Positions 54,241 to 64,000 of a DNA stretch of 64,000 nt are shown piece after piece. Source of the DNA: Saxidomus purpurata (Eukaryota; Mollusca; Bivalvia; Venerida; Veneridae); the NCBI GenBank assembly GCA_022818135.1, contig JAFMSR010000008.1, positions 35,822,055 to 35,886,054 of the forward strand. The letters run 5' to 3'. How positions within the stretch are numbered: position 1 is the first letter of the stretch; each line of letters opens with the position of its first letter. The position numbers and the translations under genes were made by a program. The notes beneath the pieces are model-generated. The model was given only the letters and a program-made list of their open reading frames with translations. It searched no databases and was not told the origin of the DNA.

Positions 54241-55185
54241 TCAAACATTGGTGGTTTCACGTGTCCTTGAAGTCCGAACATTGAATGGGTTTGCTGTCAT
54301 CTCCACAGCCTGATCTCTGTCGTTCCTTTTCCAGAAGAAATATGTTAGTTCAAAAATGCTACGAAATTCTTGCAACTTCCACAAGCACAATCTCATTTTA
54401 GCTGCCGAACATGCAATATAACCTATAAACACGGAGAAATGTAACAGCAAACGCCAGGAACTGCCATAGTACTCCGGGAAACAGTACACAATAACCTCGT
54501 GAGAGAAGAAAACAGACTGAAAGACGAAATATGCAAATGTTATTTTCACCAATTGTCGTCTAAAGGCAGAAAACTGCAACGTGCTTGCACGTATTATTCT
54601 TGGGGCGATTCTGTTTCTTCTACCAACAAGTACTATTGTAACGAAATTCGATACCAGGAAAACGACTCCGTATAGTAAACACAAAACAAGTAGCGTGAAA
54701 CGAAGCGTTTGTGTACAGGTAAGGGAATGCTGCTCATTGCTGCACGGAGATGGATCAAGAAACGCCGTATACATCGTGGAGAAACCTGCAACAACTGAAG
54801 GTATCATAAAGTCAATCGCTGTCCAGATCTTGAGAACTCTTGTTGTCAGAATAGAGTTGTATCGATGAGGAACCATCACCGACACCATACGATCAACGGC
54901 AATATGTGATGTACTAGCAACTGATACCGTGACAGGAATTCGAACGACGGTGATACGGATCCGATCTAGGAAAAGACTTTCGCCTATCATTGCAAGTCTT
55001 AAAATCAGACTCAGCGTTATTGACAATGCAAACATTATGTCGCATACAAGAAAGCACATATTTGAACACTTCAATTTGAACGATATTCGCTTACATTTGT
55101 ATAATGTCCACAAAGCTAACGACTGACATCCAACTTCAAAAACGCAAGTTGTTACAACTAAATAGCTGATAATCTCCACAATCAT
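54241..55185 (-). CDS. Intronless seven-helix receptor, copy B
   Basis: The start is ATG at 55183-55185; this aligns with the start of copy A, and the open frame upstream to 55194 has only TTG. 314 codons. Most helices are identical to copy A: 'MVSVMVPHRYNSILTTRVLK' and 'PCSNEQHSLTC'. Differences cluster in the TM5-TM6 loop ('VLVGRRNRIAPRIIRASTLQ' in B is longer by a few residues) and TM2. It shares DRM and the TM7 'SAAKM' in place of NPxxY. Open reading without stops in both copies argues that both are under coding constraint. Confidence 0.85.
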   Translation of the reverse strand: MIVEIISYLVVTTCVFEVGCQSLALWTLYKCKRISFKLKCSNMCFLVCDIMFALSITLSLILRLAMIGESLFLDRIRITVVRIPVTVSVASTSHIAVDRMVSVMVPHRYNSILTTRVLKIWTAIDFMIPSVVAGFSTMYTAFLDPSPCSNEQHSLTCTQTLRFTLLVLCLLYGVVFLVSNFVTIVLVGRRNRIAPRIIRASTLQFSAFRRQLVKITFAYFVFQSVFFSHEVIVYCFPEYYGSSWRLLLHFSVFIGYIACSAAKMRLCLWKLQEFRSIFELTYFFWKRNDRDQAVEMTANPFNVRTSRTRETTNV

Positions 55186-55699
55186 TGTAAACAATGTTTA
55201 ATTTTCAGTACTATGAAAATATAGCAGCTTATGGTATCATATATTAATTCAATTTAAAATTGTAACAGACTTGATAACGTCAAAGTAATGTTCCGACGAA
55301 TGCACTTTCGAATTTCAGTCTATAAACACAAAGCGAAGTGCACGAAAGTTTCTATTGTCATTTAGAAATAGAACAGCTAATCCAACAATACTATATTGTA
55401 AAATTGCATTCATAAAATTAACAGCATCTTTTACATTGAGAAATACATACTATGTTATCCCAGTTTGTGCAAAAGGCATAACCTTAGAAACACCAAGAAG
55501 AACTGATCTTTGACATGTTGTCAGAACATAATTATGTGCTGCGCGTGGTCAGACTTTACAAAGGATGGTCAGAAAGTTTAAAACGCTAAAACACTGCAGA
55601 ACATTTAAAAGGGTGTTCCCGTAGCAAAATAGACTTTAAGACTTGGGATCAATTTCTAAGAAATGGAACTGATTTAATAAGAATACCACTGAAAGCGTC

Positions 55700-57830
55700 G
55701 ATTAGATGTCAGTTGCAATTATATTATTGTTCGAAATGAAATGAAATCAAACTACGAGTACTTTACAATTGTAAGTAATAACATATCAATAGCATGATAA
55801 GACAGGAAAAAGAACTATTTCAAACTTAGATCCAATGCAAAGGCATATATGTTTACTCATGTTTACTCATAAATTGCAACCGGAAATGTAAAAATTACTG
55901 CTAAAATAGGTAAGATGTGTGCTATAGACGCTGCCTCAAATGTTAAATGAAGAGACTCAATCAAGCGAAGCGCATACCAATCAGGCCCGTGCAATGATTT
56001 CCGCCAAGTTGGGGAGGTGGAAGACAAGGCACCCTGTTCAACGCTTTTGTCAAATACTAAAAATCAGGAGCATCACATACAGTAGACTGGCATTCAGTCC
56101 TTACATTTTCTATTTCATTTTATATGACCGAGCCCTGTTAGAATAAAAGGCTTAAAGTATTTTGTTTGGAGTTTTATTGAAATATATAATCATCTAGCAT
56201 GGTGGCGGGGCTACAAATTCACGAGCAATTACGCGAATAATCACAAAGTATAGAAAAAAACACGTCATCGGGTAGAATCAGATGTTACCGGTTACCCGAA
56301 ATTACGGTAAATTTGGGTTTAAAACTTTCTGATCAACCCTCCTACATTAACTATATAATAAACTTATTTTCTTTCCTGTTAAATTACTTCCTATACAGGA
56401 GATGTCATTATCATGAGTCTTTTGATCTTTTTTGGTTAAATAAATGGTTTTATTCTCCGCAGCTCTAATAAGTAAATTATTTCTCTGGAAAGCTTCTTAA
56501 ACACATGAATGGAATGTGATATTCATATCTATTATCCTCAGGTAGGAGGCAATTAATAAGATAGGTCACAGATGCATGCCCATTACCGCCTGTTTTTCAT
56601 AATAAGGTAATGTATTGCCACTTAACATTGAATGAATAAAGTGATGTAGAACTCGTAATTTAATCGGAAAAAATCTAAGTATGTTTATATTTCAATTAAC
56701 TAGCTATCTAAACAATGTAAGTTCTCGGTCACTTCGAATAATGAAATCATTACTAAAATAAATTATCTTGCTACAAACATGTATCGCTATAGTAATATGC
56801 AAACTAAGTGAAAATGCTTACTTTAAAATTAGATACACAGATTTACTTTTTTGATTATATATTTTAATTTTGACTTCATTCAGATTATTTTTTGAGATTA
56901 CAGTATAAAATAGCATTAGATTATATCAAAAACTGAAAAGGCTTCCGAATGCATTTTAGTATATACAGAAATAGATACAATCAGAAGAAGTCTTGAAATA
57001 TTGAAAAAAAAACATACAGGCCACACCATAGAAAAACGCTTTTTATCATGGTCCGCAGTATTGTTTCGTTTGGTTCGTAATTTTTTGTTTTGTCTAGGGT
57101 TTTTCTTTTCTTTCCATTTTTTTCATTTGTTTGTTCAAACCAATATTCTCACGCCATACTATTTATGTAGTTCCTGGTGTTATTATTTTGCTCATGGAAA
57201 GCCATTTTGCCGCGCCTTTGATGCTTTGCATCAATACTTTTCCTGTAATGATTTGAACTCTATAATCATAAGTACAATGATTATTTTACATCTACTAGGC
57301 TCATCTACCGGTGGAGCTTAAGACTTTATTTTCTGATACTGTACCTCTATTTTGTAAATTTTGTATACTATATACTATCATAAAAAAGTTTAAAATAAAA
57401 ATTATATTGGTTACTAAATATTGATAAAATGTTCTTTCCAGTATACTGCTCGGTAAATCTGAACTCTCGAAATGAGATTAGGATAAAAAAATGGCCTATA
57501 TCTTATTTATTCAACGATTTGTTAGAATATTTATTTGAATATTAAAGTGAATAAATATAGTAAATATTCCATTCTTAGGGCCTTTTAAATATTTACCATA
57601 ATTTATATAGTCACAGCATCTGTCATCAATTTCTTAGAAATCGAATTAATATTTTTACAATTACATTTAAACAATTACATTGAAAAAGCCTCAATTTGAT
57701 GTCAGTTACAATTATAATGTTGTTCGAAAGGAAATGAAATTCTTACATGAGTGGCAGTGTTTCCTATATAAACATTTAGGGAAAAGGTTGTATTTTATTT
57801 AAGAAATAATAAATGTGTCTTCAACAGTAA
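55700..57830. other. Gene-poor AT-rich interval
   Basis: I see no coding exon, RNA gene or clear repeat boundaries. The 106-codon ORF at 57001-57321 is Phe/Leu-rich low-complexity translation of T-rich DNA, without an ATG (it opens with TTG). Confidence 0.5.
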
Positions 57831-58496
57831 AGGAGTTCGGATGCGTAGGAATTAAATCACGAGTGAGAAGCACGAGTGATTTAATATTTCGCATCCAAAC
57901 GACTGACTGTATTTTATTCAACGATAAATTACTCGGAGACATTGATTATTTCGATTCTAACACGTCATTTTCTTTGAAAACTACCCCGAACTTTATTGAA
58001 CGCGTAGCAGTAAACATTGTAACTTTATAACGCGAAATGCGATTGGATGCAGTTTGCTTACGCACGTCACATCCTTACGTCATTTACAGAACGTCGTCCT
58101 TGGAGAAACGTGCTTTATTTTATCGTAAAATATAATACAGCTTTTTCTCTGTATGTTTATATAGGAAATGCAGCTACTCGTGTTAGAATTTACGATAAAA
58201 TACAGCACGTTTGTCCAAGTACGACGTGCCGCGAAATGACGTAATGACGTGACGTATGTAAACAAGCGCGTCCAATCGCATTTCGCGTTTTTAAGTTACA
58301 ATGATGTACTGCTACGAGTTGAATATAGTTCGGGATAGTTTTAGAAAGAAAATGACGTGTTAGAATCGAAATAATAATATATGCCAATATTTCATCTTTA
58401 CATAAAATACACAGTCAGTCGATCAAATGCGATAAATTAAATCGTGTTTCGCACTGAGTCTTGTGATTTAATAACACTGTACGCATCCGAACCCCT
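57831..58496. mobile_element. Palindromic element with arms of about 330 bp and almost no spacer
   Basis: The left 'aggagttcggatgcgta' (57831) mirrors the right 'tacgcatccgaacccct' (to 58496). The match runs inward through 'gactgactgtattttatt', 'tctaacacgtcatttt', 'acgcgaaatgcgattgga' and 'aaacgtgctttattttatcg', meeting near 58165. Short ORFs on both strands are mirror images of each other and so not genes. Confidence 0.8.
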
Positions 58497-58578
58497 GACT
58501 GTATTTTATTCTACGACAAAATACAGGGACGCTTTTATTATTTCTTAATTAAACTACAACTACTTTACATTACGCTTT

Positions 58579-59349
58579 ATTCTAACACGACCAGCGAATA
58601 ACCTACATACATGTAGAACAAAATTTATTTGGGTTATTCTGCAATAAACCGACCTTGAACGACGCTGCACGCGCATAGTGTTTCGGCTGTTCAATTTACC
58701 CGACGTATAGAGAATCTTACATGGCATACTGTGGACTTGGGGCAAAGCGGGGGGATCCGATGGATGACACACGTCCAGTTATTAACTTGATTAATGTTAC
58801 GATATCATTTACACTGACTTTATTTACTGTTGTGTTGTTATTGTTTTTTGTTTACACAGTGACGTCATCAATCAAAAGAAACTGTGACGTCATTTATCTA
58901 TACCCGTTACTAATATTTTTCGTAACTTGAACCGTTATTGCGTACCCTGAAAATTCGAACCATTTCTATAAAGGAAATTCCTGTTATATTTACTCGAAAA
59001 TTATTAAAGTTTTTCTTTCTTATGAGACTGTAGTTTACATTGATGAAAAATCTGAAACACCGCGGATACATCTTTCATGAATGAAAGTCACTTGAAATAG
59101 CGTTTTACAGTGTTCGCGGGAGGAAACTTCAACGGCCAGCCGCAAGTGAAAATTCGTTCGATGAAAATAGTACTCTCATTTTCTTCAAATGTTGTTTCAA
59201 ATAAGTCGTGTTAGAATCGAAATAAGATCCAAGTTTGGTTTATGGTAGAATACCCTCGTTTGTCGTTCTTATGCAAAAATATTCCTCAGGCCTTCGGCCT
59301 TCGTGATATATTCTCCAAACTCCCAACTCGGGTTATTCTACGATAAACC
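58579..59349. repeat. 0.77-kb dispersed repeat, copy 1
   Basis: It starts 'ttctaacacgaccagcgaat', contains 'gggttattctgcaataaacc', two TGACGTCA-type sites near 58860-58895, a 'gtcgtgttagaatcga' near 59207, and ends 'gggttattctacgataaacc'. The terminal phrases are inverted within it. Copy 2 is at 60199-60940. Confidence 0.75.
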
Positions 59350-60198
59350 AAACGGATACATATTATTTCTTAAATAACACCATAAGACAGAGAAAAGAAC
59401 ATTTTGTTGGCTAAATACCATATAGCTTTTTGGTAAACATAATTATACAAACAACAACATAGTATTATTTACAATGTAAATATTGCTTTAACATTACAAC
59501 AATCATTCAAACACTTAATATGCACATCAATAATCAACATATCACTACTCATACCGTATATTTGTTCATGCTTTTCTGTAAAGTAAATTAAGTCTTTTAA
59601 TATAGTGTCTTGTGTACTAGTATATTCAAATCAAGATTATCGCAAATATTAAAAAAAAGTAAACATCCGACCAGACGAGTCTATAAAGTCGTATACATCT
59701 TGCAAATCATCAACGTGATAACAAATGTTACAATGATAGAAAATCTGTATATACATGAACTAACTATAACAGATATTCGTGTAGTTCCAACCTGTCAAAC
59801 ACGAATTTTTTTCACAGATATAGCATATGCATTACAAAACCATTTAGAATAATTTAATTTTGTTTATCTTATTTGCACATCTGTAACTAGTTGTGCGTCT
59901 ATGTGTATTATTCAAATGTTCCTTAAAGAAGCATACCCTAAATCTGGGATCAATTTTAATAACCCCAAAACAATTTTTATTCAAATACAATAGTAAAAGC
60001 TAAAAATTCCAGCAAACATCGCTAAAATATTTGTTCGGAGCGGAAAGGGGACGGATCAATAATTTCGGTCTGAATTTAGTCATTCAAAACTTGAATGGGG
60101 AGACAGTGAGGTGCCTGTTATCTAAAAAAACTAAGATCTTCCTGTCGATAATCACTGATCAATGAAATAATTCATAATTTTTATTATGTTAACAAGAA

Positions 60199-60940
60199 TT
60201 CTAACACGACCAGCGAATAACTTACATACATGTAGAATAAAATCTATTTGGGTTATTCTGCAATAAACCGACCTTGAACGACGCTGCACGCGCATCGTGT
60301 TTTGGCTGTTCAATTTACCGACGTATAGAGGATCGTACATGGAATACTGTGGATGACTTGGGGCAAAACGGTGGGATCCGATGGATGACACGTCCAGATC
60401 TTGATTAATGTTACGATACCATTTACACTGACTTTATTTATTGTTTTGTTTTTGTTATTGTTTTTGTTTACACAGTGACGTCATTAGTCAAGAGAAACTG
60501 TGACGTCATTTATCTGTACCCGTAACTAATATTTTTCGTAACTTGAATCGTTATTGCGTACCCTGAAAATTCGAACCACTTCTATAAATGAAATTCCTGT
60601 TACTTAACTTGAAAATTAGATTATTAAAGTTTTTGATGAAAGAACTGAAACACCGCGTATACATCTTTCTGCATGATAGTCACTTGAAATAGAATCTTTA
60701 CAGTGTTCGGGAGGTAACTTCAACGGCAAAATCTAGGTGCGTAGCAGATAGTGTAAATACGTTCATGAAAAAGTTCTATCTTTTTTTCAAATTTTGTTTT
60801 AAATAAGTCGTTAGAATCGAAAATAATATCCAAGTTTGTTTATGGTGAATCCCTCGTTTGTCGTTCTTATGCGGATAATAATCACCAGGCCTGCGGCCTT
60901 CGTGATATTTCTTGCCAAAACCAAACCGGGTTATTCTACG
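60199..60940. repeat. 0.74-kb dispersed repeat, copy 2
   Basis: The same order and orientation as 58579-59349, with scattered small deletions: 'ttctaacacgaccagcgaat' at the start and 'accgggttattctacga' at the end. The two are 0.85 kb apart; the spacer (59350-60198) is not shared and holds nothing recognisable. Confidence 0.75.
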
Positions 60941-63900
60941 AAAAAAAAGAAAAAATAATAGTGCACTAAAATGTTTACGCTGCAGTTGTCTCATACCTTC
61001 GCCGTTGAATAACGATGCTTAGAGAACTAAAATACTGTTAAAACGGGCGTGACATGTGACCCCCCCCCCCCCCACCTAAAAGAGAGATTATCGGCTACAA
61101 TTATAACTTTACAGTTTACAATTAACTCTTGTAATATAGAACAGAACTTTTATTTCGCACAGGTATACAAGATGCAACATAGAGGAATTAACATGTAAAC
61201 AATATACAGAATTTTATTTCTGGTCATTTAGATCCAGAAATGCTGTGTGTGTGGGGAGAGGGGGGGGGGGGGGGTTTACAGTAACCGTTAATAACTTCTG
61301 TCAATCACATGTGCACACACACGCTCACGCATCATACACGCGCACGCAGCCATGCACGTATGGCATTACATCGCAAGCCAGATCAAAATTACAAATTGGC
61401 ATGCATGAGCCATGATGTTCATGCAAACACAAGTCATCCGCTCTGTACTCTATCTGAGAACAGCTCGCTCTTGCCCACTTTATTTTTTCAAGCTTACTGA
61501 AGCACAATTTACTTCAATTTCTGTTATAGTTAAACAGCTGATAGTTTTACGTGTGATACAAGAAACACATACAGTCGCCTGCTTCAGTTGTACTAAGATG
61601 CCATGGTAGAGTAATTGTTATATCAATAAATTATCACGTATTTGACAAACATGTCAACAGCAGTGTCTCAGTTAAGTGTACTAATCAATTTCTGATATAC
61701 GTCAGTGTGTTTTGATTGGCCAGCCTACTCGCTCAAAGCGACCATTAAAAATCACGGTTTTCGAACAAGTTTCTAGATGAAAATGACTTTCAAATTTTAA
61801 TAAATGCTTAAAAATGTTGTCTTGCGTATTATCGACCAATCGTGTAAACAATAACTTTACACTTCTGGATACACGTTATAGTTGAGCGACTGAAACTATC
61901 TCAAAAGTTAATATTTTTACAGTCTGTTTTGGCCAGCGATCTCCATTATGATTAGTATCTGTTTCTGGTGATTTTCTGTTTGATTAGAATTGAGTTGATT
62001 TGTATACAAATATGTCTTCTCATAAATAAAACATTACATAAGTATTATTGCACAGAAACTACTGCAATCATTGCTACCGCTCGGGTTAATGTCTGTTTCC
62101 ACAGTGTTTAGACTAGTTTCTGTTTTCCAAAATTAGCTACTGAACAGTTACTGTTATAGTGAAAATTGTTGCTGACGACATTCGACATGAAAGGGTTTTA
62201 AACTACAAATAGAACTACGCTCATTCTATTGTATGTTGTCAATATTTTTTTTAATCTGCTGAGTATCACTTGTGTTATGTTGTCCAATTTTGCAGCAAAT
62301 TTACTCGCGAAATACTCTATCATGTCTAGCAAAATTATTCGGAACAAAACTATTTGCAACACATCTACATTTATTTGCTATTGCCGTTTCTATCTTACTC
62401 TTATTAGATTATACTTCCGACTGAACCTGGGATTTCTCCCATGGGTGAATCTGCCAAGACCACAAGTCGCTTCTTTACGAAAAGCGTTTCAAATTTTCTG
62501 CAATATCTTTTTGAAAAAATAGCGATGTATTTATAACAGAAACTTCGTTTGGACTGTTTCTAAACAAATAATTATCCATTTCGCCGGTAAAAATAGAAGT
62601 GCCACGAGTAATCATAACTTCCTAACTCAGGGGCGTTGAAATGAACATTTCTTTCGACGGTTTATCTTCTAAACATGTTGCTTTAATTTCAGTAAATGTT
62701 ATTTACGTATGATAGTTTATAAAAATACATAAAAATGACTTCTGAAGATTCCGTCATTAAGACTGATGTTTTTTCATGTGAATGATAAAAAATAGATATA
62801 GAGCTAAAGGAATAATGAAAGTTATTACACGAATTAACGAAAGAAGTCTGGTGTTAGTCTCTTATCCCGTTAAATGTCAACAATGAACGGGTCCGTCTTT
62901 AAATTTGGACGGTACCATAAATTAATGAAAACCAGTCAAATGGTACTGGGACTTGTAATTTACAAAGCAAAGCCTATATACATGTATATTACAATGCCTT
63001 CCCTGTCGGCATACCCGCTGTTCTTCTTTTTCCTCGGTGATAAATAAATATGTTAGGTACACTTTAAATTTGTTAGGTACACATCTTTTTCAAATACATT
63101 TATCTAAGATGATCAATTAAGCGAATGACAGCCTAGGTGATATATTGGTAACAACTTTACAATAACGCATACTGTTGCTAACGGAGAATGTCAAAAAAGA
63201 CAAACTGTGAAATATGATCGTCTTGTCGCAAGCCCGAAATTAGCAGAGTTAGCACCCACTGTACCCGTTTATTGAGCGAGGTGAGACATTCAGCTTTGGT
63301 CATGTATATAAGAATGCGCACGGATGTAATTATTTTAGAGACAGTCTGTAAGTTGTACATTAATGTAACGTCTAGCTAACAGTAGGATAAGATTTGAATA
63401 TAAATTTGTTCTTTAATATGTGCATAATAAATGTATAAAATCTTATAAAAAAAATCAATCTTTCATTGCATTTCGTGGCTTCGAAAGAGCAACGACTTTT
63501 TGCCTGAAATGAAAATAAGAATCAGAGGATAATTGAATCAATTTAAAATTGAAACAAAAGCGACAGGAAAGCACTCGTAGGATTTCAAACGGGGATGCTG
63601 AATGGCCGGAGATGCTGAATGAATACACGACATTTGAGATCGGAGTTGTGTCCGCATTGGTTTTGTAAGATGGTCATTGGTGTAATAAGTCCCAATGACT
63701 ACCTATCAATCCTATGTGTGCATATTTAGTCAACAACTTTAACCTGGTGGACACACGTTGTGGTGAGTGGAAGACTATTATATACAATGAACGTTGCGAC
63801 TCAGCGGAGTACTTCTCGACAATTTGTCATGTTGCGTCAGAATCGTTAGTTTACACATATAATAACAGTTGTCTGTAGCAACCTTGGAGTTGGAGCACCA

Positions 63901-64000
63901 CCTTGCTTGGTTAATGTTCAGGCTATAACCTGTTTGGTGTAACTCTGATGTCTGAGTTTAGTATATGAGAACTTGGCGTCTTTTACACCAGTCAGATTGT
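60941..64000. other. Non-coding tail with homopolymers and a CA-type microsatellite
   Basis: A run of 15 C lies at about 61062-61076, a run of G at about 61258-61275, and a degenerate 'cacacacgctcacgca' tract near 61315-61350. No exon, RNA gene or repeat boundary beyond these can be supported; the remaining ORFs are short and without family features. Confidence 0.5.

Larger units (their letters stand above)
45780..55690. repeat. Segmental duplication containing receptor copies A and B
   Basis: Homology extends beyond the coding regions. Downstream, 46590-46740 matches 53785-53920 ('aacgaacgaccgtttgg', 'cttgaacgaacaact'), 48630-48790 matches 54085-54240 ('aacatgctgtatctgacaca'), and 45790-45850 matches 53590-53650. 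Upstream, 49980-50130 matches 55525-55675 ('aacataattatgt', 'gggatcaatttct'). The left unit is longer because repeats such as 47068-48060 are inserted. Each unit is about 2-4 kb. Confidence 0.7.

Noticed and set aside
58047..58265. Two similar ORFs on opposite strands
   Set aside because: They are mirror translations of the two arms of the palindrome at 57831-58496.

Overview
This window is AT-rich, intron-rich metazoan nuclear DNA. It is most likely from a bivalve mollusc. The main gene belongs to the leucine-rich-repeat GPCR group typified by snail GRL101. The introns hold dispersed repeats with GGTC/GTCC microsatellite heads and 'aagagggtcaagatgg...gctcacctgag'-type ends, which I associate with bivalve genomes. 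The species call is inference. The hundreds of ORFs shorter than about 100 codons are mostly noise.

Positions 1020-40943 (+) hold one very large gene. I rebuilt it by eye as 28 coding exons that join with matching intron phases at all 27 junctions, giving 6,020 coding nt and 2,005 residues. The 5' end lies upstream of the window. Extracellular order: half of a CUB domain; a fucolectin/F5-8C-like domain over two exons; two short linker exons; a thrombospondin type 1 repeat; a C-type lectin domain over three exons; two kringle-like domains; two degenerate and three canonical LDLa modules; a Cys-rich region over five exons; an LDLa; a vWFA-like domain; a last LDLa. Then come an LRRNT cap, leucine-rich repeats, the LGR hinge, and a class A seven-helix bundle with DR and NPxxY-type motifs. 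The last two exons encode a tail resembling a truncated, catalytically dead protein-kinase C-lobe. Most exons are symmetric phase 1-1, the usual mark of exon shuffling.

The introns are full of non-autonomous elements. Intron 11 (14251-20512) alone holds a SINE, a 1.4-kb microsatellite-headed repeat, and a 3.6-kb element with arms of about 0.65 kb and another SINE inside it. Intron 24 holds a 2-kb terminal-inverted-repeat element.

From 41 kb on there is no large multi-exon gene. At 45.6-55.7 kb a segmental duplication carries two near-identical, intronless, seven-helix receptor genes on the minus strand (48795-49730 and 54241-55185). A third, broken copy on the plus strand (52121-52344) ends at a foldback element (52345-53045). 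The remainder (55.7-64 kb) is non-coding as far as I can see, apart from a palindromic element (57831-58496) and a dispersed pair of related 0.75-kb repeats.
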